From the NCBI GenBank assembly GCA_902476475.1, contig CABSDO010000009.1:1-34056 (forward strand): a stretch of DNA of 34,056 bases, given 5' to 3'. This DNA is from an uncultured Collinsella sp. Lineage in GTDB: Bacteria > Actinomycetota > Coriobacteriia > Coriobacteriales > Coriobacteriaceae. The stretch's first letter is position 1; each line of letters starts with the position of its first letter. This document shows positions 14,345 to 22,477 of the stretch, piece by piece. The translations under genes and the position numbers were made by a program. The notes beneath the pieces are model-generated. The model was not told the origin of the DNA. It did no database searches and was given only the letters and a program-made list of their open reading frames with translations.

Positions 14345-15040
14345 ATGAACGAGCGCATACTGGTAGTTGATGACGAGAAGGCCATTGCCGACCTAGTGGG
14401 CATCTACCTTACAAAAGAAGGCTTTGACGTCCAGATTGCCTATAGCGGGGCCGATGCTGCCAAGGCAATCTTGGAGCAGGAGTTCGATCTGGCGCTGCTG
14501 GATGTCATGCTGCCCGATATCGATGGCTTTGAGCTGCTGCGTACGATCCGTTCCAGCCATACCTATCCCGTGATCATGCTGACGGCGCGCGATGCCCAGC
14601 AAGACAAGATCGAGGGCCTTTCGCTTGGCGCGGACGATTACGTGGTCAAGCCGTTCCGCCCGCTGGAGCTCATCGCGCGCGTGCACGCTCAGCTTCGCCG
14701 CTACACCAGCTACGGTAGCCGTGCACAGGCGGCCGAGTCGCCGACCATTCAGCTCGACGGCTTGGAGATCAACCGCGACGCTCGTTCCGTGACGGTGGAC
14801 GGTGCACCGGTACGCCTCACACCCACCGAGTATTCAATCTTGCTGTATCTGGTCGAGCATCGCGGCAGTGTGGTGGCCGTGGAGGACCTGTTCCGCGCGG
14901 TGTGGAACGAGGATTTTATGCCCGGCTCCAACAATACGGTGATGGTGCACATTCGCCACTTGCGCGAAAAGATCGGCGACGACGCACAAAAGCCGCGCTT
15001 TATCAAAAACGTCTGGGGCGTCGGCTACATCATCGAATAA
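14345..15040 (+). CDS. VanR-like OmpR/PhoB-family response regulator
   Basis: Two-domain transcription factor of 231 residues. The receiver domain (1-120) shows the acidic pair D9-D10, phosphorylation site D53 in LLDVMLPDIDG, T80 and K102 in VVKPF. The C-terminal winged helix (about 130-231) carries LTPTEYSILLYLVEHRG and a VMVHIRHLREKIG recognition region, ending WGVGYIIE. GAGAGGAG precedes the ATG. The kinase gene follows after 26 bases and they clearly form a pair. The closest resemblance I can judge is to VanR-type regulators; because the partner kinase is strongly VanS-like and a D,D-carboxypeptidase diverges next to it, a cell-wall target is likely. Confidence 0.93.
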   Translation: MNERILVVDDEKAIADLVGIYLTKEGFDVQIAYSGADAAKAILEQEFDLALLDVMLPDIDGFELLRTIRSSHTYPVIMLTARDAQQDKIEGLSLGADDYVVKPFRPLELIARVHAQLRRYTSYGSRAQAAESPTIQLDGLEINRDARSVTVDGAPVRLTPTEYSILLYLVEHRGSVVAVEDLFRAVWNEDFMPGSNNTVMVHIRHLREKIGDDAQKPRFIKNVWGVGYIIE

Positions 15041-15066
15041 CGCTTTTCGCTTGTGAGGATCTTGAT

Positions 15067-16305
15067 ATGACAAAAGACGATAGACAAGCGTTCGAGGTGC
15101 CCGATCGGCTCTTTGAATACGTGAGGTCGGTCGTCGACAACCGCGCGCTTGCAACGGTGCTGCTCTTTTTGCTGAGCCTGCTGCTGATTGGCATCGACAA
15201 CATCGTCGGAATCTTGGCGGTGCTGCTTGTCGGCTTTTTGCTGATCGATCGATTTGAGATCGTGTGCCGCTGCGTGGTGATTGGCGGCGCCGCGTGGGCC
15301 ATGACGTTGGCGATTGGCGCCATGGCGCTCGGCGGCATCGAAGGGCCGGTGCTGTTCGATGCCGGCTTTGTATTCAACATGCTTGGCTTTGTGCTGGCGC
15401 TTGCCGCGTGCGTGCTGTTCTTGTGTGGCCGCGCCCTGTACTACCAGGGCTACGAGCAGGGCGAGCAGCATGCCGATTGTGTGCTGGCCGCTCGTATTCA
15501 AGATCGCCTGATCGATCACCCCGACACCTGGGATAACATCGACGGCGACTTCTTGGAGGTCGAGGGCGCCCTTAACCGCGTGCGTGACCGTGAGCGCAAG
15601 GTGCAGCAAGCTCTGCGTGACGAGTCGCATCGCAAGGACGATTTGGTCACGTACTTGGCACATGACCTACGCACCCCGCTTGCCAGTGTGGTGGGCTATC
15701 TTTCGCTGCTGCAAGAGGCTCCCGAGCTGCCGGTTGAGCAACGTGCGCACTTTACGGGCGTGGCGCTCGACAAGGCGCACCGGCTCGATACGCTCATCGA
15801 AGAGTTCTTCGATATCACGCGCTTTGACTTCCACGATATCGTGCTCACGCGCGGCTATGTTGATCTGGGGTTGCTGCTGGCTCAGGTGGCTGACGAGTTC
15901 TATCCCATCCTCAACGAGCAGCATAAGGAAGTCCAAGTTGATATTCGCGAGGACCTGACGGTGCTCGTGGATGGCGACAAAATGGCTCGCGTGTTCAACA
16001 ACATCATGAAAAACGCTATTGCCTATAGCTATGAGGGCTCGACCATCACGATCGAGGCCAGACGCCGGGACGGCGGTGGCGTGCGCGTGCGCTTTATCAA
16101 TCAGGGCGATCCCATCCCTGAGGCAAAGCTCAAGGTGATCTTTGAGAAGTTCTATCGCCTGGATGCGGCGCGTGCGACCAATCGCGGCGGCGCTGGACTG
16201 GGGCTTGCCATCGCCAAGGAGATCGTATGCGCGCACGGCGGTACCGTTGCATGTGAATCGACGCCCGAACACACGATATTCACCATCGAGCTGCCCGCCG
16301 CATAG
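15067..16305 (+). CDS. VanS-like membrane sensor histidine kinase
   Basis: 412 residues. The N-terminal half has about four hydrophobic segments (near 28-44, 46-61, 67-90 and 101-120) with very short loops, so there is almost no extracellular sensor domain and the signal is probably sensed within the membrane. A linker with coiled-coil character leads to the H box YLAHDLRTPLASVVGYL (H199). The N box (NNIMKNAIAYS) and the G box (GGAGLGLAIAKEI) follow, so kinase and phosphatase activities look intact. The segment after the H box (SLLQEAPELPVEQRA ... LIEEFFDITRFD) is typical of VanS-type kinases. The ATG at 15067 has GTGAGGAT upstream; the open frame upstream overlaps the regulator gene and is not used. 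No vanHAX-type genes occur in the window, so resistance is not implied. Confidence 0.92.
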   Translation: MTKDDRQAFEVPDRLFEYVRSVVDNRALATVLLFLLSLLLIGIDNIVGILAVLLVGFLLIDRFEIVCRCVVIGGAAWAMTLAIGAMALGGIEGPVLFDAGFVFNMLGFVLALAACVLFLCGRALYYQGYEQGEQHADCVLAARIQDRLIDHPDTWDNIDGDFLEVEGALNRVRDRERKVQQALRDESHRKDDLVTYLAHDLRTPLASVVGYLSLLQEAPELPVEQRAHFTGVALDKAHRLDTLIEEFFDITRFDFHDIVLTRGYVDLGLLLAQVADEFYPILNEQHKEVQVDIREDLTVLVDGDKMARVFNNIMKNAIAYSYEGSTITIEARRRDGGGVRVRFINQGDPIPEAKLKVIFEKFYRLDAARATNRGGAGLGLAIAKEIVCAHGGTVACESTPEHTIFTIELPAA

Positions 16306-16367
16306 CCAGTGTGCCCTTACAAACACTTGACAATGCGCTCACGTGCATATGAGCCGCGATTCCTACT

Positions 16368-16393
16368 ATCGATACTGCTGAATTGATATCGAT
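16368..16393. promoter_or_regulatory. Inverted repeat in the pstB leader
   Basis: ATCGATA (16368-16374) and TATCGAT (16387-16393), 12 bases apart, directly before the ribosome binding site. Either a DNA-binding site or an RNA hairpin that could mask the ribosome site. A TTGACA lies upstream at 16327-16332 but no well-spaced -10 goes with it. Confidence 0.4.
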
Positions 16394-16408
16394 GTGGAGG
16401 TATGCGGT

Positions 16409-17284
16409 ATGACGGCTGCTGCGGCTATGGAGCCCACGGAGCTCGAGGAGCTAATGGAGGCGCAGGCCGAGGCTGCGCACGAGCGCGAAGTCGGGGATGC
16501 GACTCGCCCCACGGCGCAGGATCTTGCCGCCTCGCCGACGCGCATCGACGTCGAGGGCCTTGATCTGTTCTATGGCGACCACCACGCGCTCAAGGACGTG
16601 TCCATTAAGATTCGCGACAAGCAGATCACCTCGTTTATCGGTCCTTCGGGCTGCGGTAAGTCGACGCTGCTGCGTTGCTTTAACCGCATGAACGACGACA
16701 TCAAGGACTGCCGTATCGAGGGCAAGATCGCGCTCGACGGTCAAGATATCCTGGGCGATTACGACATCTGCCGTTTGCGCCAGCGCGTGGGCATGGTGTT
16801 TCAGCGCCCCAACCCGTTTCCCATGAGCATCTACGACAACGTCGCCTACGGTCCTCGCGGCATGGGAGTGCGCGACCGCGTCGTGCTCGACGAGCTGGTC
16901 GAAGACTCCCTGCGACGCGCCGCCCTGTGGGACGAGGTCAAGGACAAGCTCAAAGAATCGGGTCTGGGTCTTTCGGGCGGCCAGCAGCAGCGTCTGTGCA
17001 TCGCCCGTGCGCTGGCCGTGCAGCCCGACATTCTGCTGATGGACGAACCGACCTCGGCGCTCGACCCCGTATCGACGCTGGTGGTGGAGCAGCTGGCCCG
17101 CGAGCTCAGGGAGACCTGCACGCTGGTGGTCGTTACGCACAACATGCAGCAGGCTGCGCGTATTTCCGATTCGGTTGCGTTCTTTTTGCTGGGTGAGCTG
17201 GTGGAGCACGCGCCTACCGCGCAACTCTTCAAGAATCCGACTGATCTGCGCACGGCGGATTATTTGACGGGACGTTTTGGCTGA
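16409..17284 (+). CDS. pstB: Phosphate ABC transporter ATP-binding protein PstB
   Basis: ATPase subunit of the high-affinity PstSCAB phosphate importer at the inner face of the membrane. The ABC domain shows Walker A GPSGCGKST (78-86), Q-loop FQRPNPFPMSIYDNV (typical of PstB), signature LSGGQQQR, Walker B ILLMDEPTSALD and the switch histidine in VVVTHNMQQA. PstB-specific FNRMND follows Walker A. There is an extra acidic, Ala/Glu-rich N-terminal extension of about 45 residues. The ATG at 16409 with GGAGG (16396-16400) is preferred over the GTG at 16394, which overlaps that site; length 291. No pstS, pstC or pstA is next to it; instead it is followed by a PhoB/PhoR-like pair. Confidence 0.95.
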   Translation: MTAAAAMEPTELEELMEAQAEAAHEREVGDATRPTAQDLAASPTRIDVEGLDLFYGDHHALKDVSIKIRDKQITSFIGPSGCGKSTLLRCFNRMNDDIKDCRIEGKIALDGQDILGDYDICRLRQRVGMVFQRPNPFPMSIYDNVAYGPRGMGVRDRVVLDELVEDSLRRAALWDEVKDKLKESGLGLSGGQQQRLCIARALAVQPDILLMDEPTSALDPVSTLVVEQLARELRETCTLVVVTHNMQQAARISDSVAFFLLGELVEHAPTAQLFKNPTDLRTADYLTGRFG

Positions 17285-17348
17285 TACCATCTAGTACAGG
17301 CACCTTTAGGGTTAAGATGCGGTCATGCCGGTCGCAAAGGGGTTCAAC

Positions 17349-18077
17349 ATGATCTATTACGTCGAGGACGATGACAATATCAGGGATTTGACGGTCTATG
17401 CGCTGCGCAAGCAGGGGATCGAGGCCGAGGGCTTTTCGTGCGATGGCGAGTTTAAGGCCGCCGTGGCTCGACGGGTGCCCGATGCCGTCCTGCTCGACAT
17501 CATGCTGCCCGATACCGACGGCTTGGCAATTATGCGTCGCCTGCGCGCCGACCGCCTGACGGCGACGGTGCCCATCATGATGCTCACTGCCAAGGATACC
17601 GAGCTCGATAAGGTGATGGCGCTCGATGGCGGTGCCGACGATTATCTGACCAAGCCGTTTTCGCTCATGGAGCTTGCCAGTCGTTGCCGTGCGCTGCTGC
17701 GCCGCGGCGGTATGGTCAAACAGGCGAGCGATGTGCTCAGCGTGGGCGATATCGTGCTTTCGCCCAGCCATCGCGAGGTGACCGTTGCCGGCGAGTCACT
17801 CAAACTCACCTTGCGCGAGTTCGATTTGCTCGAATATCTTATGCGCAAGCCCGGCGTGGTCTTTACCCGTGAGTCGCTGCTGCAGAGCGTGTGGGGCTGG
17901 GACTTCGACGGCGGCTCGCGTACCGTCGACGTTCACGTGCAGACGCTCCGCCAAAAGCTCGGCGAGCATGCCAGCGCCATCGAGACCGTGCGCGGCGTGG
18001 GCTACCGCTTGGCCGAGCCTTCTGCCGGTGATGGTGCCGAAGGTGACGACACCGCGGCCACCGCATCGGAGGAGTAA
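17349..18077 (+). CDS. PhoB/PhoP-like response regulator
   Basis: OmpR/PhoB-family regulator of 242 residues. The receiver has the acidic cluster E6-D7-D8, phosphorylation site D50 in VLLDIMLPDTDG, a conserved threonine in MMLTAKD and lysine in YLTKPF. The winged-helix domain carries LTLREFDLLEYLMRKPG and TVDVHVQTLRQKLG, with the typical end VRGVGYRL followed by an acidic, disordered tail. The ATG at 17349 has AAAGGGG (17336-17342) six bases upstream and is preferred to the ATG at 17325. It is 64 bases from pstB and 3 bases from the kinase gene, so a phosphate-regulon role is likely from context. Confidence 0.92.
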   Translation: MIYYVEDDDNIRDLTVYALRKQGIEAEGFSCDGEFKAAVARRVPDAVLLDIMLPDTDGLAIMRRLRADRLTATVPIMMLTAKDTELDKVMALDGGADDYLTKPFSLMELASRCRALLRRGGMVKQASDVLSVGDIVLSPSHREVTVAGESLKLTLREFDLLEYLMRKPGVVFTRESLLQSVWGWDFDGGSRTVDVHVQTLRQKLGEHASAIETVRGVGYRLAEPSAGDGAEGDDTAATASEE

Positions 18078-18080
18078 CCC

Positions 18081-19505
18081 GTGGTCTTCGCCCCCCAGGG
18101 AAAACATACGCTGTCGCACCGCGTTTTTGTGACGATCTTTGTCTGCGCCATGGCGGTTATCGTGGCGTTTACGGTGCTGGGTGCGTTCTTTGTGCAAAAC
18201 ACCTTGGCGGATGCCACGAGTGCCAACCTGGCGCAAGAAACCGAGCTCATTGCTGCCGCCCTCGACGAGCAGCAGGAGCCCATCCCGTTCTTGCGTAGCC
18301 TCGATCGAGAGGACTTGCGCATCACGCTGATTAACAAGGATGGATCGGTTGCCTACGACAACGAGGCGTCGCCTTCCACACTGCCCAACCATGGCGATCG
18401 CCCCGAGGTCATCGAGGCCTTTGAGAGTGGTTCGGGTTCCGCGGAGCGCGCAAGCTCTACGCTCGACGAGATTATGCTGTATCGCGCCGTCGCCCTTGAT
18501 AACGGCCAGGTTGTCCGCTTGGCGCAGGCCCAGCCTGGCGTTGCGGCGATTTTGCTGTCGATGGTGGCGCCGATGCTGCTTATCGCAGCAGCGGGTGCGG
18601 TACTCTCGTTTTTTATGGCGCGCCGCGAGTCCCGTGCCATCATCGCGCCTTTGCAAGAGGTGGATTTGGACCACCCACGCCGTAGCTATGAGCACGCCTA
18701 TGCCGAGATGGTCCCCATGCTTGAGCGTATTGAGCCGCAGCGCCAGGAGCTCAAGCGCCAAATGGCGGTGCTGGCGGACAACGACCGTATGCGCCGCGAG
18801 TTCACGGCGAATATCACCCATGAGCTCAAGACGCCGCTTACGGCGATTTCGGGCTATGCCGAGCTCATCGCAAACGGTATGGTCGAGGGCGAGGACGACC
18901 TGCGCAACTTTGGCGGTCGCATCTATCGTGAGGCGGGCCGTTTGGCGGCGCTTGTCAACGACATCCTTACGCTGTCTAACTTGGACGAGGCCGAGCGTGC
19001 AACTGAGGGCGAGGCGGTGCCCATTGGGTCCACGGAGCCTATTGAGCTCTCGCGTGCCATCTACGCGGTTGAGCAGCGTCTTGAACAGGTCGCCCGTCAG
19101 GCGAATGTGACGATAAGTCATGAGACCAAGCCTGTGGTCATCGAAGGCGTGTCGCGCTTGATCGACGAGCTCATCTATAATCTGGCAAGCAACGCCATCC
19201 GCTACAATCGGCCCGGCGGTACGGTTACGCTGCAGTGCGGCACCAACGACGAAGGCCATCCGTTCCTCGCGGTCGCCGACACGGGAATCGGTATCGCGCC
19301 TGAAGAACAGGGCAAGGTATTTGAGCGGTTCTATCGCGTGGACAAGAGTAGGTCCAAGGCACGCGGCGGAACCGGCCTGGGGCTTGCCATTGTCAAGCAT
19401 GCGGCCCTGTATCATCACGCCACGCTCGATTTGTCGAGCGAGTTGGGCGTGGGAACCACCATTACGGTGACGTTTCCCATACAGCAGGACGAGCCATTCG
19501 CATAG
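18081..19505 (+). CDS. PhoR-like sensor histidine kinase
   Basis: 474 residues with a first membrane helix at about 15-40, an extracytoplasmic domain of about 110 residues, and a second helix near 154-177 (ILLSMVAPMLLIAAAGAVLSFFM). A short linker leads to the H box FTANITHELKTPLTAISGY (H247), the N box (NLASNAIRYN), and DTGIGI and GGTGLGLAIVKH in the ATPase domain. The H-box sequence is typical of PhoR/WalK-type kinases. The start is GTG at 18081, with GGAGGAG at 18067-18073 overlapping the regulator stop region, so the two are translationally coupled. A hairpin with a weak T tract follows at 19531. Confidence 0.92.
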   Translation: MVFAPQGKHTLSHRVFVTIFVCAMAVIVAFTVLGAFFVQNTLADATSANLAQETELIAAALDEQQEPIPFLRSLDREDLRITLINKDGSVAYDNEASPSTLPNHGDRPEVIEAFESGSGSAERASSTLDEIMLYRAVALDNGQVVRLAQAQPGVAAILLSMVAPMLLIAAAGAVLSFFMARRESRAIIAPLQEVDLDHPRRSYEHAYAEMVPMLERIEPQRQELKRQMAVLADNDRMRREFTANITHELKTPLTAISGYAELIANGMVEGEDDLRNFGGRIYREAGRLAALVNDILTLSNLDEAERATEGEAVPIGSTEPIELSRAIYAVEQRLEQVARQANVTISHETKPVVIEGVSRLIDELIYNLASNAIRYNRPGGTVTLQCGTNDEGHPFLAVADTGIGIAPEEQGKVFERFYRVDKSRSKARGGTGLGLAIVKHAALYHHATLDLSSELGVGTTITVTFPIQQDEPFA

Positions 19506-19530
19506 CGATACAACATAGATATTGATGCAG

Positions 19531-19565
19531 ACGCCGCATTTGACTTTCGGGTGCGGCGTTGTTGT
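19531..19565 (+). terminator. Probable terminator after the PhoR-like gene
   Basis: ACGCCGCA (19531-19538) pairs with TGCGGCGT (19552-19559), followed by TGTTGTG, a weak T tract. Confidence 0.55.
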
Positions 19566-19624
19566 GCAATTTTACGATTGCTTCCGACATTTTTACAGGA
19601 GAGCCTGTTTCTTATGTATAGAGT

Positions 19625-19653
19625 TTGGTCTCGGTAAAAAGATGCGATAACAT
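19625..19653 (+). promoter_or_regulatory. Promoter of the tyrosine-phosphorylation module
   Basis: TTGGTC (19625-19630), 17-base spacer, TAACAT (19648-19653). The short inverted repeat ACAGG-AGAG-CCTGT at 19595-19608 lies just upstream and could bind a regulator. Confidence 0.45.
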
Positions 19654-19700
19654 ACGGACAGTTTTGTCAATCCGAACTGGGGAAATGAAAGGCAAGCTGC

Positions 19701-20357
19701 ATGACCCTTCTCGAACTGTTCCAGCTGCTGAAGAAGCACCTTCAGCTGGTCATCACCCTTCCGGTGGTCTGCGCGATCGCCATGGGCATCGTGTCCTTCG
19801 TTGCGATGGACAACACCTATACCGCGACGACGAGCATGTACATTCTCGCCAAGACCGACGATAGCGGTCAGATGAGCTACAACGATCTCTCGGCGAGTCA
19901 GATGCTTTCCAACGATATCGCCACGCTGCTGGATAGCGATAGCGTTAAGAGCGGCGCAGCCAATGAACTGGGCCTCACCGATCTGGATGACTACAAGGTG
20001 TCTGTTTCCTCCGAGACCACCACGCGTGTCATTACGCTTTCGGTTACCGGCACCGATGCCAAAGAGACGGCTAAGGTCGCAAAGGCCATGGCCAGCTCGG
20101 TGAGTACGGTCGCTCAGAACGTCGGCGCTGCCCAGAGCATCAACGTTATCGACGAGGCTAAGACCCCCGAAGCCCCCAGCGGTCCCAAGCGTATGCTGTA
20201 CGTTGCTGTCGCGTTCCTCGCGGGCATCTTTATCGCAGTTGCCTATGTCGTTTTGGCAGACATGCTCAACACCCGCATCCGCGGTGCCGAAGAGGCAGAA
20301 GAGCTCCTGGGTATTCCCGTTGTTGGCCGAATTCCGGCTATGAAAGGTGGTAAATAG
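19701..20357 (+). CDS. Wzz/CapA-type chain-length determinant, activator of the adjacent tyrosine kinase
   Basis: 218 residues with the classic Wzz topology: a membrane helix at about 17-36 (VITLPVVCAIAMGIVSFVAM), an extracellular domain of about 130 residues, a proline-rich stretch (TPEAPSGPKRM), and a second helix near 166-186 with a short cytoplasmic tail. In Gram-positives such proteins (CpsC, YveK, CapA) bind and activate a separate BY-kinase and set polysaccharide chain length. AAAGG (19688-19692) precedes the ATG at 19701; an upstream frame from 19625 is not used. It is two bases from the kinase gene. Confidence 0.9.
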   Translation: MTLLELFQLLKKHLQLVITLPVVCAIAMGIVSFVAMDNTYTATTSMYILAKTDDSGQMSYNDLSASQMLSNDIATLLDSDSVKSGAANELGLTDLDDYKVSVSSETTTRVITLSVTGTDAKETAKVAKAMASSVSTVAQNVGAAQSINVIDEAKTPEAPSGPKRMLYVAVAFLAGIFIAVAYVVLADMLNTRIRGAEEAEELLGIPVVGRIPAMKGGK

Positions 20358-20359
20358 GC

Positions 20360-21097
20360 ATGGCTAAGGCAAAGAACACCGATAAGCTCGTTGTACAGAA
20401 TGCCGCCAAGACCCTTCTGGCCAACATCCGCTTTGCGAGTGTGGACGACCCCATTCGCACCATCACCGTCACGTCCTCGATTCCCAACGAGGGCAAGTCT
20501 ACGGTTTCCATTAACCTTGCTCAGGCAATCGCCACGAGCGGCAAGTCCGTGCTCCTGGTCGAGGCCGATATGCGCCGCAGGTCCCTTTCCGATATGCTCG
20601 GCGTTCGTTCGCGCGGCGGACTCTATGCGGTTCTTTCCGAGCAGATCTCCATTGACCAGGCAATTGTCGAGACGGGTCAGAAGAACTTCTACTTCCTCGA
20701 TGCCGAGCCGCATATTCCCAATCCTGCCGACATCATCGTCTCTCACCGCTTTGCCAAGCTGGTAAAGGCACTGTCCGCCAAGTTCCAGTACGTCATCTTT
20801 GATGCTCCCCCGGTCGGCACTTTCATCGATGCTGCCGAGATCGCAAGTCTGACCGACGGTGCGCTTTTTGTCGTGCGTGAGGATTTCACCAAGCGCGAGG
20901 AGGCGCTCAACGCCATCGGTCAGCTTAAGAAGTCCGAGAAGGTCAAGCTCATCGGTACCGTTATGAACTACTGCGAGACCGAGACCAGCGAGTACTACTA
21001 CTCCTACTACACCAAGGACGGTAAGAAGGTGAAGAAGGGCTCCGACGATCAGGGGACTTCCAAAAAGGGCATCTTCACCAACCGAGCAAACGTTTAG
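20360..21097 (+). CDS. BY-kinase (CpsD/YwqD-type protein tyrosine kinase)
   Basis: Cytoplasmic autophosphorylating tyrosine kinase of 245 residues, partner of the upstream Wzz-like protein. Walker A is SSIPNEGKST (39-48), the Walker A' strand is VLLVEADMRR (64-73), and Walker B is YVIFDAPP (144-151). The C-terminal tyrosine cluster SEYYYSYY (210-217) is the usual autophosphorylation site, followed by a Lys-rich tail. In Walker A' the usual first aspartate (DxDxR) is glutamate. It probably controls surface polysaccharide assembly, but no polysaccharide genes lie in the window. GAAAGGTGG upstream, within the previous gene, provides the ribosome site. Confidence 0.93.
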   Translation: MAKAKNTDKLVVQNAAKTLLANIRFASVDDPIRTITVTSSIPNEGKSTVSINLAQAIATSGKSVLLVEADMRRRSLSDMLGVRSRGGLYAVLSEQISIDQAIVETGQKNFYFLDAEPHIPNPADIIVSHRFAKLVKALSAKFQYVIFDAPPVGTFIDAAEIASLTDGALFVVREDFTKREEALNAIGQLKKSEKVKLIGTVMNYCETETSEYYYSYYTKDGKKVKKGSDDQGTSKKGIFTNRANV

Positions 21098-21114
21098 TTG
21101 ATTAAGGCTGACCT

Positions 21115-21765
21115 ATGCGTGACATTCATTGCCATATCTTGCCGGGTGTAGACGACGGCGCCGCCGATCTCGATGAGAGCTTGGCGATGCTCGAGGCTGC
21201 CAAGCGGGCCGGTGTAACCAGAATCGTTTGCACTCCTCACTGCCGTGATCCCTATTTTGATTACGACAAGATGTGGGATGCCTTTGAGCTGCTGCGTGAT
21301 AACGCTGACGGTTTTCCGCTCCAGATGGGCTTCGAGGTCAACCATCGAAAGCTTGTTGAGCTTGGTATCGATGCTGCGGAGCACTTGCATTTCGATGGAA
21401 CCAACGAGTTTCTGCTCGAGCTTTCGACGCATGCCGATGCGTATGCGTTTAGAGAGTACGAGAACACGATTTACGATTTGCAGTGCCGTGGCTACCAGGT
21501 GATCATCGCTCATCCTGAGCGCTATCGTGCGGTTCAAAAGGATGTAAACGTGGCGGAGCGTCTGGTCGATATGGGCTGCAAGCTGCAGGCTTCGGCGGAC
21601 TTTATTGCCGGCGGTCGCTTTGGTCGCGAGAAAAAGCCGGCACAGCGTCTGTTTGATCAGAACCTGTACAGTTTCATCGCGAGCGATGCCCATAACGTGG
21701 GTCATTACGATTGCCTGGCGAAGGCTCGCGCGAAGTTTAGCGTGCGCGGAGCTCATTTTCGCTAA
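21115..21765 (+). CDS. CpsB/YwqE-type protein-tyrosine phosphatase (PHP family)
   Basis: Metal-dependent phosphatase of 216 residues that dephosphorylates the BY-kinase. The PHP fold is shown by DIHCHILPGVDDG (H5, H7), CTPHCRDPYF, LLELS, IIAHPERY and IASDAHN, which supply the metal ligands. It follows the kinase by 17 bases, with AAGG (21104-21107) before the ATG at 21115. Together the three genes form a complete kinase-activator-phosphatase cycle. The operon appears to end here; the next gene begins 39 bases on and is of unrelated function. Confidence 0.93.
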   Translation: MRDIHCHILPGVDDGAADLDESLAMLEAAKRAGVTRIVCTPHCRDPYFDYDKMWDAFELLRDNADGFPLQMGFEVNHRKLVELGIDAAEHLHFDGTNEFLLELSTHADAYAFREYENTIYDLQCRGYQVIIAHPERYRAVQKDVNVAERLVDMGCKLQASADFIAGGRFGREKKPAQRLFDQNLYSFIASDAHNVGHYDCLAKARAKFSVRGAHFR

Positions 21766-21804
21766 AATCTGTCCCTAATGTTCGCATTGAATGAAAGGGC
21801 AGCC

Positions 21805-22305
21805 ATGGATATCCAACTTAAGACGGGATGCTTTGATGACGCGGCGTTGGTGCGCCGCGTCGTTTTTATGGACGAGCAGGGCTACGAGAATGAGTTCGAC
21901 GCTATCGACGAGGATCAGAACTGCATTCATGTGACGCTCTATGTAGACGGCGAGATTGCCGGTTGCTCGCGTGTGTTTCCCGAAGAGCTTGAGCGCGCGG
22001 CTGACGCAGAGGCGCCGGTGTCACCGGCGTGCGACTTGGACGAAGGCATCGCGGCGGGGGAGACCTATATTATGGGGCGTGTGGCTGTGCTGCCGGCTAT
22101 GCGTCGTCGCGGACTGGCGAGCAAGATTGTCGAGGCCAGTGATGCCGCCGCGCGTGATGCCGGTGCCAAGCTCATTAAGCTGCATGCTCAGGAATACGTG
22201 CTACCGCTCTATGTCAAGGCGGGCTACACGCAGATTGCCCCGGTGGACTATGAGGATGAAGGCCAGCCTCATGCCTGGATGGCCAAGCGCGTAGATGGCA
22301 GATAG
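21805..22305 (+). CDS. GNAT-family N-acetyltransferase (ElaA/YjcF-like)
   Basis: 166 residues from the ATG at 21805, chosen because AAAGGG (21794-21799) lies upstream; an in-frame ATG at 21778 is less well placed. The N-terminus (VVFMDEQGYENEFDAIDEDQNCIHV) resembles the ElaA/YjcF subgroup of GNATs. The acetyl-CoA site is VAVLPAMRRRGLASKIVEAS, followed by KLHAQEYVLPLYVKAGY. The substrate cannot be told from sequence. A -10-like CGCTAAAAT occurs at the end of the previous gene. Confidence 0.88.
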   Translation: MDIQLKTGCFDDAALVRRVVFMDEQGYENEFDAIDEDQNCIHVTLYVDGEIAGCSRVFPEELERAADAEAPVSPACDLDEGIAAGETYIMGRVAVLPAMRRRGLASKIVEASDAAARDAGAKLIKLHAQEYVLPLYVKAGYTQIAPVDYEDEGQPHAWMAKRVDGR

Positions 22306-22308
22306 GGA

Positions 22309-22346
22309 CGTTCCTTTTCTGCCGGCAGTTGGGGACACTTCTTGGC
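22309..22346. repeat. Intergenic fragment related to the GGGGACGTT repeat
   Basis: Contains GGGACGTTCCTTTT and GTTGGGGACACTTCTTGGCA. The TTGGGGAC-(G/A)-(T/C)-TT core also occurs at the outer end of the inverted repeat at 24728-24769. Possibly a degraded dispersed element. Confidence 0.4.
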
Positions 22347-22415
22347 AATTGGCGCATCGGAGCGCTTAGACATACAGTTTTTCGATTCCGTATGTATATA
22401 TGCGCGCTAATGGGT

Positions 22416-22477
22416 TATAAAATCTAAGTCTGAACATAGCAGGTCTGCGATGCGGCTCGGGCGACCGGGCCGTTTTT
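22416..22477 (+). promoter_or_regulatory. htpG promoter (-10) and leader hairpin resembling an intrinsic terminator
   Basis: A -10 candidate TATAAA (22416-22421) or TAAAAT (22418-22423) is followed 30 bases on by the hairpin CGGCTCGG (22453-22460), GCGA loop, CCGGGCCG (22465-22472) and TTTTT (22473-22477). The hairpin ends 30 bases before the htpG ATG. It may attenuate htpG or stop read-through from the GNAT gene. No CIRCE or HAIR operator is visible. Confidence 0.5.

Noticed and set aside
12807..16305. Vancomycin-resistance cluster
   Set aside because: Only VanR/VanS-like regulators and a PBP5-like carboxypeptidase are present; no VanH, ligase or VanX.
17796..19418. 540-codon minus-strand open frame opposite the PhoB/PhoR-like genes
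   Set aside because: Lies antisense to two clear conserved genes and has no recognisable protein features.
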